Shown here: in pieces, positions 25,849 to 37,043 of the stretch
Numbering within the stretch: position 1 is the first letter of the stretch
How the letters are laid out: each line of letters opens with the position of its first letter
NCBI GenBank assembly: GCA_028712795.1
Contig: JAQTPT010000023.1
Span: 1-56,820, forward strand
DNA length: 56,820 bases
Direction: 5' to 3'
Source of the DNA: Methylococcales bacterium
GTDB taxonomy: Bacteria; Pseudomonadota; Gammaproteobacteria; Methylococcales; Methylomonadaceae
Program-made: the position numbers and the translations under genes
The notes under the pieces: model-generated
Database searches by the model: none
Told to the model about the DNA's origin: nothing
What the model saw: only the letters and a program-made list of their open reading frames with translations

Positions 25849-26702
25849 TGACACTGAATAAAATCTTGGTTGGCTTGGCTGCCTTGTTGATTCTTGGCAT
25901 GATGTGTGTTTTTACCGTTAATCAAACAGAAAAGGCCATAAAATTTCGTTTAGGTGAAATTGTAAAGGACGATTATGAGCCCGGACTGCATTTTAAATTA
26001 CCCTTTATCAACAATATAAAGAAATTTGATGCACGCATTCAAACCATGGATGCGAAACCTGAGCGTTTTTTAACGGCTGAAAAGAAAAATGTCATTGTCG
26101 ATTCTTTCGTTAAATGGCGCATTGGAAATGTCAGCACTTTTTATACCACCGTTGCAGGTGATATAGATCAGGCTAATTTACGACTGGATCAGATCATTAA
26201 AGACGCGTTCCGGAGTGAATTTAGCAAACGCAATATTAAACAGTTGATTTCAACAGATCGTAGCGCTATTCGCGATATTTTAACTAACAAGTCGAAGGCG
26301 GTGGCTGCGGCTTTGGGCATGGAAATTATTGATGTTCAAGTGATGCGTATCGATTTACCTCCCGAAGTCAGCAGTTCCGTATTCCGTAGAATGGAAGCTG
26401 AACGGGAACGTGTGGCGCGGGAATTCCGCTCGCAAGGTTCAGAAGCTGCAGAAAGGATTCGTGCTGATGCCGACAGGCAGCGCGTTGTTACGCTGGCTAA
26501 TGCATTTCGCGATGCGGAAAAACTACGTGGCGAGGGTGATGCAGTCTCGGCAGAAATTTACGCTAAGGCTTATGGTCAAGATACAGAGTTTTTTACCTTT
26601 TACCGAAGCTTGAATGCGTACAAAAAGACTTTTTCAAGTTCAAGCATGCTAGTACTGAATCCCGATTCTGATTTCTTTCAGTATTTTAATAAACAAAAGT
26701 AG
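25848..26702 (+). CDS. hflC: FtsH modulator HflC
   Basis: Partner of HflK in the periplasmic HflKC cage on FtsH. The 284-residue protein starts with a membrane helix (LVGLAALLILGMMCVFTV), followed by the SPFH domain (EKAIKFRLGEIV, GLHFKLPFINNIKKFDARIQ) and the coiled-coil with RMEAERERVAREFRSQG and the terminal SSMLVLNPDSDFF. The ATG overlaps the hflK stop by one base, so the two are co-translated. A terminator lies downstream at 26773. Confidence 0.95.
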   Translation: MTLNKILVGLAALLILGMMCVFTVNQTEKAIKFRLGEIVKDDYEPGLHFKLPFINNIKKFDARIQTMDAKPERFLTAEKKNVIVDSFVKWRIGNVSTFYTTVAGDIDQANLRLDQIIKDAFRSEFSKRNIKQLISTDRSAIRDILTNKSKAVAAALGMEIIDVQVMRIDLPPEVSSSVFRRMEAERERVAREFRSQGSEAAERIRADADRQRVVTLANAFRDAEKLRGEGDAVSAEIYAKAYGQDTEFFTFYRSLNAYKKTFSSSSMLVLNPDSDFFQYFNKQK

Positions 26703-26772
26703 GTTGAATTTGGGGGCGTATAGAAAAGCGTTGCAGCCCTTCTCAAACAACCGGCATTTGAAACTATAATAA

Positions 26773-26800
26773 AGCGCTCCGCTTGCGGGGCGTTTTGTTT
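26773..26800 (+). terminator. Rho-independent terminator after hflC
   Basis: CGCTCCG and CGGGGCG pair in a 7-bp stem (one G-T) around CTTG, followed by TTTTGTTT. It closes the hflKC unit. A TATAAT at 26764-26769 just before it could be the -10 box of a hisZ promoter, in which case the hairpin would lie in the hisZ leader. Confidence 0.65.
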
Positions 26801-26817
26801 GAGCGGACACACAAAAC

Positions 26818-29314
<2,497 letters not shown>

Positions 29315-29454
29315 TGATTCGCTGAGCCTAAGGTAAGGCATCCGGCCAGGTTGAGTGAGAAATAATTGACCAGCCCTGCTCAGCCGATTTTATTGATCAA
29401 GCGTTACAATAACCAGAATGAACATGTGTAGTCTTTTTTCAAGCGGACGTGAAT

Positions 29455-29952
29455 ATGGAAAAAATAAAAGTTCTTTTTGTATGTATGGGCAATATTTGCC
29501 GTTCCCCCACCGCTGAAGGCGTTTTTGCAAAACTCATTAAAGAGCAAGATTTGGAAGAATATTTTGTTATCGATTCTGCGGGCACTCATGCTTATCACAT
29601 TGGAGAACCTCCGGATTTGCGGGCGCAGCACGCGGCTTTAGAGCGGGATGTAGAGATTAACCATTTGCGAGCCAGAAAAGTCATTATGGCGGATTTTGAG
29701 GACTTTGATTATTTGCTGGCAATGGATGATGATAATTATGCCGTGCTGATGGAAGCGTCTCCTAAGGAATATAAAGACAAAATCAGTTATTTTCTTGATT
29801 ACGCTCCGCATCTAAAAACACGCGAGGTGCCGGATCCTTACTATGGGGGAAAATATGGTTTTGAACGGGTATTGGATCTTATAGAAGCCGCCTCGGAAGG
29901 GTTTTTATCAAAGTTGCAGAAAGCTGGCCGCATAAGCGGACAGGTAAGTTAA
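29455..29952 (+). CDS. Low-molecular-weight protein tyrosine phosphatase
   Basis: Cytoplasmic phosphatase of the LMW-PTP family, acting on phosphotyrosine proteins. The 165-residue form has the active-site loop VCMGNICRSPTAEGVF (Cys-X5-Arg-Ser) at the N-terminus and the general-acid Asp in VPDPYYGG near residue 125. No capsule or kinase gene is nearby, so its partner is unknown. ATG 29455 is preferred; an in-frame GTG two codons earlier would add two residues. Confidence 0.93.
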   Translation: MEKIKVLFVCMGNICRSPTAEGVFAKLIKEQDLEEYFVIDSAGTHAYHIGEPPDLRAQHAALERDVEINHLRARKVIMADFEDFDYLLAMDDDNYAVLMEASPKEYKDKISYFLDYAPHLKTREVPDPYYGGKYGFERVLDLIEAASEGFLSKLQKAGRISGQVS

Positions 29953-29963
29953 TAGGGGGCATC

Positions 29964-30683
29964 ATGGCGATAGTGTCGAATACTGTGGGGTATCTGGATG
30001 GTGATGTATTGCTGGAAGGTTTCTTTGCTTTTGATGATTCATTGGTTGGCCGCAGGCCCGCCGTTTTAATCAATCATACCTGGGCTGGCCGGGATGGTTT
30101 TGTTGCGGAAAAAGCTAAAAAACTCGCTGCATTAGGTTACGTCGGTTTTGCGGTCGATATGTATGGCAAAGGCGTTTTAGGTTCATGTCCTGAAGAAAAT
30201 GCAAAACTCATGCAACCCTTTATGGACAACCGGAAAATGCTGCAAAAGCGCATGCATGCGGCTCTTTATGCAGTGAAATTATTGCCCTGGGTTGATGACA
30301 ATAAAATAGCCGCGATGGGTTTTTGTTTTGGCGGTTTGTGCTCGCTTGATTTAGCCAGGGCGGGTGCTGATTTGAAAGGCGTGGTTAGTTTTCACGGCTT
30401 GCTGGGAGCCCCTGGCAACATTCAGAGTAATGCTGTCAAGGCAAGGATTTTAGCTTTCCATGGTCATGATGATCCTATGGTACCTCTTGAACAAGTGCTT
30501 GCCTTTGAACAGGAGATGACGGAAGCGGGCGCGGATTGGCAGTTGCATACCTTCGGTAATACCATGCACGCATTTACCAATCCCGCCGCCAATAATCCGG
30601 ATTTTGGCACAGTTTATCAGCCTGATGCGGACAGGCGCTCATGGATAGCGATGGAAAATTTTCTGACTGAAATTTTTGCTTAA
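29964..30683 (+). CDS. Dienelactone hydrolase-family protein
   Basis: An alpha/beta-hydrolase of the dienelactone hydrolase family, 239 residues. The triad is visible: nucleophile Cys in MGFCFGGLCS near residue 119, Asp in GHDDPMVP, and His in NTMHAFTNP. The family member acting on chlorocatechol lactones is one of many; here no aromatic catabolism genes are nearby, so the substrate is open. The ATG lies 11 bases after the phosphatase stop with AGGGGGC upstream, suggesting an operon of the two. Confidence 0.9.
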   Translation: MAIVSNTVGYLDGDVLLEGFFAFDDSLVGRRPAVLINHTWAGRDGFVAEKAKKLAALGYVGFAVDMYGKGVLGSCPEENAKLMQPFMDNRKMLQKRMHAALYAVKLLPWVDDNKIAAMGFCFGGLCSLDLARAGADLKGVVSFHGLLGAPGNIQSNAVKARILAFHGHDDPMVPLEQVLAFEQEMTEAGADWQLHTFGNTMHAFTNPAANNPDFGTVYQPDADRRSWIAMENFLTEIFA

Positions 30684-30702
30684 TTTTAAAATATCAACAC
30701 CT

Positions 30703-30731
30703 TCGACTCACTATCGACTTTTTGTTATAAT
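30703..30731 (+). promoter_or_regulatory. Sigma-70-type promoter for gyrA
   Basis: TCGACT (30703-30708, four of six matches to TTGACA) and a perfect TATAAT (30726-30731) are separated by 17 bases. The start would be near 30738, leaving a gyrA leader of about 105 bases. Confidence 0.55.
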
Positions 30732-30843
30732 TAAGAAGTCAGGTCGTCGCGCTCAACGAAGGGAATCGGAAACGGTGCGGTTGTATTTAGTCAAGAAACC
30801 AAGCCGATGCGATGTTATCGGTACACTGTTTATATAGGGATCA

Positions 30844-33495
30844 ATGTCAAACTTCGCTAAAGAAATTATTCCGGTCAATCTCGAAGACGAGATGAAACAG
30901 TCCTATCTCGATTACGCCATGAGCGTCATCGTGGGCCGAGCACTTCCAGATGTCAGGGACGGCCTTAAACCCGTGCATCGCCGTGTGTTGTACGCGATGA
31001 GTGAACTAGGCAACGATTGGAACAAGCCTTACAAAAAATCAGCGCGTATTGTCGGTGATGTCATCGGTAAGTATCATCCCCATGGCGATACGGCGGTTTA
31101 TGACACAATGGTTAGGATGGCGCAGCCTTTTTCCCTGCGCTACATGCTGATCGATGGGCAGGGCAACTTCGGATCGGTTGATGGAGATCCACCTGCGGCT
31201 ATGCGTTATACGGAAGTGCGCATGGCGAAAATCGCCCATGAATTGCTGGCTGATCTGGATAAAGAAACCGTCAATTTTATTCCCAACTATGATGAATCAG
31301 AGGTTCAGCCCGAGGTGTTGCCCACCCGTGTGCCGAATTTATTGGTTAATGGTTCGTCAGGTATCGCAGTGGGCATGGCCACCAATATACCGCCGCATAA
31401 TTTGTCTGAAGTAGTCAGTGCTTGTCTGGCAATGATTGATAACCCTGATGTGACTGTTCATGATCTGATGGGGTATATTCCGGGGCCTGATTTTCCCACT
31501 GCAGCTATTATCAATGGCGCATCGGGGATTTATAGCGCCTACACGACTGGGCGTGGAAAAATTTATTTACGCGCGCGTTGTCATTTTGAAGATATAGGCG
31601 ATAGCAGCCGGCAAGCGATTATTACCACAGAACTGCCTTATCAGGTAAACAAAGCCACTTTGCAAATTAAGATTGCCGATCTGGTCAAGGAAGGCAAGCT
31701 CGAAGGTATTTCCGCGATTCGTGACGAGTCTGACAAAGACGGTATGCGCATGGTGATTGAATTACGACGGGGTGAAATGCCGGAAGTGGTGCTGAATAAC
31801 CTTTATAAGCAGACGCAATTCCAAACGGTGTTTGGCATTAACATGGTTGCTTTGCTGGATGGACGTCCGCACTGCATGAGTCTAAAAGAAATTATCAGCG
31901 CGTTCATCGATCACCGGCGGGAAATTGTCACCCGCAGAACAATTTATCTGCTGCGTAAAGCCCGCGACAGAGCGCATGTTTTAGAAGGGCTTGCCGTGGC
32001 TCTGGCGAATATTGATGAGATGATCGAGTTGATCAAAACATCTCGCAACCGGGATGAGGCAAAAGAAGGTCTTTTGGCCAGAACCTGGAATGCAGGGTTG
32101 GTTGCAACTCTGTTAGAACGTGCCGATTCAGCCCGATCCAGGCCGGATGATTTGGCTGAAGAATTCGGTATTCATGATGGCATTTACCGCCTTTCCGAAA
32201 CCCAGGCACAGGCGATCCTTGATTTGCGCCTGCATCGCTTAACGGGTTTAGAGCAAGATAAAATTGTCGCGGAATATAAGCAGTTGCTTGAGCAAATTGA
32301 TGAGTATCTGGCAATTCTTGGCAGTGATACCCGCCTGATGGAAATTATCAGGGAAGAATTGGTCGCGATTAAAGAAGAGTACTCAGACCCGCGCCGGACT
32401 GAAATCATGCAAAGCCATTCTGATTTGTCGGATAGTGATTTGATTACTGAAGAAGATATGGTGGTCACCATGTCCCATGAGGGCTACGTCAAGTCCCAGC
32501 CCTTGAGCGATTATAAGGCTCAGCGGCGCGGGGGGCGCGGCAAATCCGCCACAGCCACTAAAGAACTGGATTATGTCGATAAATTGATTGTTGCCAATAC
32601 CCATGACACCATTTTATGTTTCTCTTCGCTGGGTAAAGTCTATTGGTTGAAAGTTTATCAATTACCTGTTGCAAGCCGCGCAGCGAGAGGCAAGCCTTTT
32701 GTTAATTTATTGCCGCTGGATGAGGGTGAAAAAATTAATGCCTTATTGCCAATCCGTGAATTCACAGAAAATAAATTCATTTTTATGGCGACTTCCGCAG
32801 GCACCGTTAAAAAGACCCCGTTAAACGAGTTTGAGCGTCAACGCGCCACCGGCAAAATTGCTATCGATTTAAGGGAAGGCGATACCCTGGTAGGTGTTGC
32901 CGTCACTGACGGGCAGCAAAATGTTTTATTGTTTGGCAGCACCGGGAAAGCTGTCTGCTTTAACGAAGCCGATGTGCGCTCCATGGGCAGAACTGCGTCC
33001 GGGGTGCGTGGAATCCGCTTGCAGGAAGGGCAAAAAGTCATTTCCCTGATTATTGCAACCGAAGGCACGGTGCTGAACATCACTGAGAATGGCTACGGCA
33101 AGCGCACCAAACTGGAAGAGTTCACTTGTCATAAGCGCGGCGGGCAGGGACTGATTGCCATACAAACCTCTGAACGTAATGGTGCTGTAGTGGGTGCAGT
33201 GCTGGTTAACGATAATGATGAAATCATGCTAATTACCGATGGCGGAACCTTGGTGCGCACCCGTGTGGACGGTATTTCGGTCGTCGGACGTAATACCCAG
33301 GGCGTCACAATTATCCGCCTGGATAAAAAGGAAAAAGTCATCGGCGTTGATCGGATTGAAGGCTTGGCAGGTGTTGATGACGATGAAAGCGAAGAGGATA
33401 TTGAGGGTGTATTGGATGCTGACGCCGTGTTGAACGATGATGATGCGGAAATAGCGGATGATTCAGACGATAGTGCCAAGGATGAAATCGAATAA
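30844..33495 (+). CDS. gyrA: DNA gyrase subunit A
   Basis: GyrA is the breakage-reunion subunit of DNA gyrase. The 883 residues contain the catalytic Tyr122 (AMRYTEVR), the quinolone-region [11 protein letters not shown] with Thr at position 83 and Asp at 87, a coiled-coil tower, and the C-terminal beta-pinwheel with the GyrA box QRRGGRGK near residue 560 and repeat blades. The tail is strongly acidic (Asp/Glu-rich, last ~40 residues). ATG 30844 is clear. serC follows after 177 bases, a conserved order in gammaproteobacteria. Confidence 0.98.
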   Translation: MSNFAKEIIPVNLEDEMKQSYLDYAMSVIVGRALPDVRDGLKPVHRRVLYAMSELGNDWNKPYKKSARIVGDVIGKYHPHGDTAVYDTMVRMAQPFSLRYMLIDGQGNFGSVDGDPPAAMRYTEVRMAKIAHELLADLDKETVNFIPNYDESEVQPEVLPTRVPNLLVNGSSGIAVGMATNIPPHNLSEVVSACLAMIDNPDVTVHDLMGYIPGPDFPTAAIINGASGIYSAYTTGRGKIYLRARCHFEDIGDSSRQAIITTELPYQVNKATLQIKIADLVKEGKLEGISAIRDESDKDGMRMVIELRRGEMPEVVLNNLYKQTQFQTVFGINMVALLDGRPHCMSLKEIISAFIDHRREIVTRRTIYLLRKARDRAHVLEGLAVALANIDEMIELIKTSRNRDEAKEGLLARTWNAGLVATLLERADSARSRPDDLAEEFGIHDGIYRLSETQAQAILDLRLHRLTGLEQDKIVAEYKQLLEQIDEYLAILGSDTRLMEIIREELVAIKEEYSDPRRTEIMQSHSDLSDSDLITEEDMVVTMSHEGYVKSQPLSDYKAQRRGGRGKSATATKELDYVDKLIVANTHDTILCFSSLGKVYWLKVYQLPVASRAARGKPFVNLLPLDEGEKINALLPIREFTENKFIFMATSAGTVKKTPLNEFERQRATGKIAIDLREGDTLVGVAVTDGQQNVLLFGSTGKAVCFNEADVRSMGRTASGVRGIRLQEGQKVISLIIATEGTVLNITENGYGKRTKLEEFTCHKRGGQGLIAIQTSERNGAVVGAVLVNDNDEIMLITDGGTLVRTRVDGISVVGRNTQGVTIIRLDKKEKVIGVDRIEGLAGVDDDESEEDIEGVLDADAVLNDDDAEIADDSDDSAKDEIE

Positions 33496-33672
33496 AGGGA
33501 AGAATAGGTTTTTTCGATGTCAAGCCCCCTCTTTGCGAACACAAATGCAGCCAGTGCTTTTTAGCACAACATTTTATAGGTTACTTCAACTGAAAATGGC
33601 GGGCAAAAAAATGTCAACCGTTCAGCAGGGCTAAAGCATTTCCATTTTATACATTTAATCAAGAGAAAAATT

Positions 33673-34752
33673 ATGTCCAGAGTTTATAATTTCAGCGCCG
33701 GGCCGTCAGTGTCCCCTGAGCCGGTATTACAGCAAGCCCGGCAAGAGTTATTGGAATGGCGCGATAGTGGCATGTCTGTGATGGAAATGAGTCACCGGGG
33801 CAAGCATTTCTTGCTTATTGCCGAAGAGCTGGAAAGCGATTTAAGAAGCTTGATGGCTATTCCGGAAAATTATAAGGTGTTGTTTTTGCAGGGCGGGGCT
33901 TCAGCTCAGTTTTCATTGATACCACAAAATATCCTAAACGGTAAAACCAAAGCGTGCTATCTCAAAACCGGCGCGTGGTCAGAAAAAGCCATTAAAGACG
34001 CAAAGAGTTATTGTGATGTGATAGTCAGTGCGAGTTCAGAAGATACCAGGTTTACCCGTATTCCGGAGGCATCAACTTGGCACCTGGACGAGCAGGCAGC
34101 CTATTTGCATTACACGACCAATGAAACCATACATGGCGTTGAATTCTCTGAACTGCCTGACTCTAAAGGCTTGCCGCTGGTATCGGACATGTCGTCCAAT
34201 ATTTTATCGCGCAAGATTGACGTCAGTCAGTATGGTTTGATTTATGCGGGAACTCAAAAAAATATGGGCCCTGCGGGTGTTACTGTAGTGATTGTCCGGG
34301 ATGATTTAATCGGACATGCAGCTAAGACAGTTCCTCCCGTATTTGATTATGCCGAGCAAGCAAAAAACCAATCCATGTTGAACACGCCGGCAACCTACAA
34401 TTGGTATCTGGTTGGTCTGGTGCTCAAGTGGTTAAAAGACCAGGGTGGTGTTGAGGCCATGGAGCTGCGTAATATTGCCAAAGCGGCAAAACTTTACCAA
34501 GCCATTGATCAATCGGCTTTGTATTCTAATCCGGTAGCCATTCCATTCCGTTCACGGATGAATGTGCCGTTTATTTTGGCCGATGAAAGTCTGGATAAGC
34601 CATTTCTTGCGGCGGCGGAAGCGAACGGATTATTTGAATTAAAAGGACATCGTTCAGTGGGCGGCATGCGGGCCAGCATTTATAATGCTATGCCGGAGGC
34701 TGGTGTGCTGGCTTTGATAGATTTCATGGCTGAATTTGAGCGCACCCATTAA
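33673..34752 (+). CDS. serC: Phosphoserine aminotransferase SerC
   Basis: PLP enzyme that converts 3-phosphohydroxypyruvate to phosphoserine, and also serves pyridoxal phosphate synthesis. The 359-residue protein starts with YNFSAGPSVSPEPVL and has EMSHRGKHF, LFLQGGASAQFS and the PLP lysine in YAGTQKNMGPAG near residue 196. The end GGMRASIYNAMPEAGVLALI is typical. An AGAGAAAAATT precedes ATG 33673. It opens the serC-pheA-hisC-tyrA/aroA-cmk group, as in Pseudomonas. Confidence 0.97.
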   Translation: MSRVYNFSAGPSVSPEPVLQQARQELLEWRDSGMSVMEMSHRGKHFLLIAEELESDLRSLMAIPENYKVLFLQGGASAQFSLIPQNILNGKTKACYLKTGAWSEKAIKDAKSYCDVIVSASSEDTRFTRIPEASTWHLDEQAAYLHYTTNETIHGVEFSELPDSKGLPLVSDMSSNILSRKIDVSQYGLIYAGTQKNMGPAGVTVVIVRDDLIGHAAKTVPPVFDYAEQAKNQSMLNTPATYNWYLVGLVLKWLKDQGGVEAMELRNIAKAAKLYQAIDQSALYSNPVAIPFRSRMNVPFILADESLDKPFLAAAEANGLFELKGHRSVGGMRASIYNAMPEAGVLALIDFMAEFERTH

Positions 34753-34781
34753 ACGATAATTAAAAACCCTGAGCAGCAGCA

Positions 34782-35867
34782 ATGTCATCAATCGCCCCCC
34801 TTTCTGAAATAAGAGCCAAAATTGATGCAATCGATGAGAAGATTCTGCAATTGATTAATCAGCGTGCTTCTTGTGCGGTGGAGGTTGCCAAAACAAAAAT
34901 TGCTCAGGGTGAACAAGGCACTTTTTATCGGCCGGATCGTGAGTCATTGGTGTTAAGGCGAATTATGGGCTTAAACCAGGGGCCCTTATCCGATGATATT
35001 GTGGCAGGTTTTTTCAGGGAGTTGATGTCGGCATGCCTGGCGCTGGAAAAGCCGCTGGATGTGGCTTTTTTAGGTCCCGAAGGCACATTTTCCCAGCAAG
35101 CTGTTTTTAAGCATTTCGGTACCGCCGTTAAAGCCGTGCCGGCTGCAACCATCAACGAAATTTTTAATGTGGTGGAGAATGGCAACTGCCAGTTTGGTGT
35201 CGTACCCGTTGAAAACTCAACCGAGGGGGTCATCAGTCATACCCTGGACAGGTTTTTGAATTCGCCGCTAAAAATATGCGGGGAAGTTGAAATCAGAGTG
35301 CATCAAAACTTGATGGGACTGGTGAATAGCCTGGATGAAGCGACGGAAGTGTTTTCCCATCAGCAATCCCTGGCGCAGTGCCGGCAATGGCTAGACAGGC
35401 ACTTACCGAACGCCAGGCGAGTTGAAGTCAGTAGCAATACCGAGGCCGCAAGGCAGGCATCAACCAATAAACAGGCTGTTGCGATAGCCGGCATTGTTGC
35501 TGCTGAAATTTATAAACTGAATGTCATCGAAAAAAATATCGAGGACGAACCCAATAACACCACTCGTTTTATCATCATCGGACAGCAAGTTTCTGCTTCC
35601 ACCGGCAATGATAAAACCTCGTTGGTTGTTTCCACAGGTAACCAACCAGGAGCTTTGTATAAAATCCTTGAGCCTTTTGCAAAGTTTGGCATAGGCATGG
35701 TTAATATTGAATCCAGACCTTCGCGCCAGGGCCTATGGGATTATATTTTTTTTATCGATATAGAAGGGCATAATGAAGATAAAGATATTGCCCAGGCCTT
35801 AGATAGTGTGAAAGAAAACGTTAAGATGTTCAAATTATTGGGTTCTTACCCTAAAGCCATTTTGTAA
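34782..35867 (+). CDS. pheA: Bifunctional chorismate mutase / prephenate dehydratase
   Basis: PheA converts chorismate to prephenate and then to phenylpyruvate, the phenylalanine branch. The 361 residues comprise an N-terminal AroQ-type chorismate mutase (residues ~8-95, IRAKIDAIDEKILQLINQRA), the prephenate dehydratase domain (~98-275, LGPEGTFSQQA and NNTTRFIIIG) and a C-terminal ACT domain (~285-358, with the GALYKIL and NIESRPSR segments that bind phenylalanine for feedback control). It is 29 bases after serC. Confidence 0.97.
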   Translation: MSSIAPLSEIRAKIDAIDEKILQLINQRASCAVEVAKTKIAQGEQGTFYRPDRESLVLRRIMGLNQGPLSDDIVAGFFRELMSACLALEKPLDVAFLGPEGTFSQQAVFKHFGTAVKAVPAATINEIFNVVENGNCQFGVVPVENSTEGVISHTLDRFLNSPLKICGEVEIRVHQNLMGLVNSLDEATEVFSHQQSLAQCRQWLDRHLPNARRVEVSSNTEAARQASTNKQAVAIAGIVAAEIYKLNVIEKNIEDEPNNTTRFIIIGQQVSASTGNDKTSLVVSTGNQPGALYKILEPFAKFGIGMVNIESRPSRQGLWDYIFFIDIEGHNEDKDIAQALDSVKENVKMFKLLGSYPKAIL

Positions 35868-35930
35868 CCAGCGATTTCCATCAAGTTAATCCCGCCTGTT
35901 AAATATTTAAAACCCTTCAATTTACAACTC

Positions 35931-37043
35931 ATGAATAACACAGATAAAATTTCTAATCTTGCGGTAACGGGTGTGCAGCGGCTAGTTCCTTACAAAGCGG
36001 GCAAACCGATTGAAGAGCTCGAGCGCGAACTTGGGCTTACCCGGATTATCAAGCTGGCTTCCAATGAGAATCCTTTGGGGCCCGGAAAAAAATCCTTGGC
36101 GGCTATTCAGGCGGCTTTGAATGCGTTAGCGTTATATCCTGATGGCAGTGGCTTCGCGTTAAAACAAGCATTAGCTGAGAAATATGCTGTTGATATTAGC
36201 CAAATAACACTGGGCAATGGCTCTAATGAAATTCTGGAATTGGTGGCCCGGGCGTTTTTAACACCGGAGTTTGAGGTTGTTTTCTCACAACATGCCTTTG
36301 CGGTGTATCCTATCGTGACTCAAGCTGTCGGTGCTACAGCCGTCATAATACCCGCATTGGATTATGGTCACGATTTGGATGCCATGTGTCGGGCGGTGAC
36401 CGAAAAAACCCGTTTGGTGTTTATTGCAAACCCCAATAATCCAACGGGCACTTTGCTAAGCCAGGCGAGTTTGGAGGGCTTCATTGGCGCGTTGCCGGGC
36501 ACTTGCGTGTGCGTGCTTGATGAAGCTTATTTTGAATTTGTTAGCAGTGCTGACTCTATCAATTCCATTGATTGGCTAAAAAAATTCCCCAATTTATTGA
36601 TTACACGGACTTTTTCGAAGGCTTATGGATTAGCCGGCTTGCGTGTGGGCTATGGTTTATCCAGCCCGCAGTTGGCCGATATTCTTAATCGGGTGCGTCA
36701 GCCTTTTAATAATAATACACTGGCTTTAGCAGCAGCCGAAGCGGCTTTGGCCGATGATGAGCATTTGCAACAGACTATCACTGTGAATGCGCTAGGTATG
36801 CAGCAATTGACAAACGGTTTTAAAAATTTGGGCTTGGAATGGATTCCTTCGGCAGGGAATTTTGTTTTGGTGGATTTAAAACAAGCAGGACAGCCTGTTT
36901 ATGAGGCCTTATTGCGCAAGGGCGTCATCGTCAGGCCCGTCGGTAATTATGAATTGCCTAATCATTTGCGCATTAGCATTGGTACAGCGACAGAAAATCA
37001 ACTGTTTCTCCAGGCCTTAGCCGATACGCTGGCTAATGTTTGA
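35931..37043 (+). CDS. hisC: Histidinol-phosphate aminotransferase
   Basis: A class II-type PLP aminotransferase of the HisC2 branch, acting on histidinol phosphate and usually also on aromatic keto acids such as phenylpyruvate. The 370 residues show LASNENPLGPGKKSL near residue 42, NPNNPTGT near 166, DEAYFEF near 200 and the PLP lysine in TRTFSKAYGLAGLRVGY near 225. Its position between pheA and tyrA suggests a role in aromatic transamination. It overlaps the next gene by 8 bases. Confidence 0.95.
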   Translation: MNNTDKISNLAVTGVQRLVPYKAGKPIEELERELGLTRIIKLASNENPLGPGKKSLAAIQAALNALALYPDGSGFALKQALAEKYAVDISQITLGNGSNEILELVARAFLTPEFEVVFSQHAFAVYPIVTQAVGATAVIIPALDYGHDLDAMCRAVTEKTRLVFIANPNNPTGTLLSQASLEGFIGALPGTCVCVLDEAYFEFVSSADSINSIDWLKKFPNLLITRTFSKAYGLAGLRVGYGLSSPQLADILNRVRQPFNNNTLALAAAEAALADDEHLQQTITVNALGMQQLTNGFKNLGLEWIPSAGNFVLVDLKQAGQPVYEALLRKGVIVRPVGNYELPNHLRISIGTATENQLFLQALADTLANV

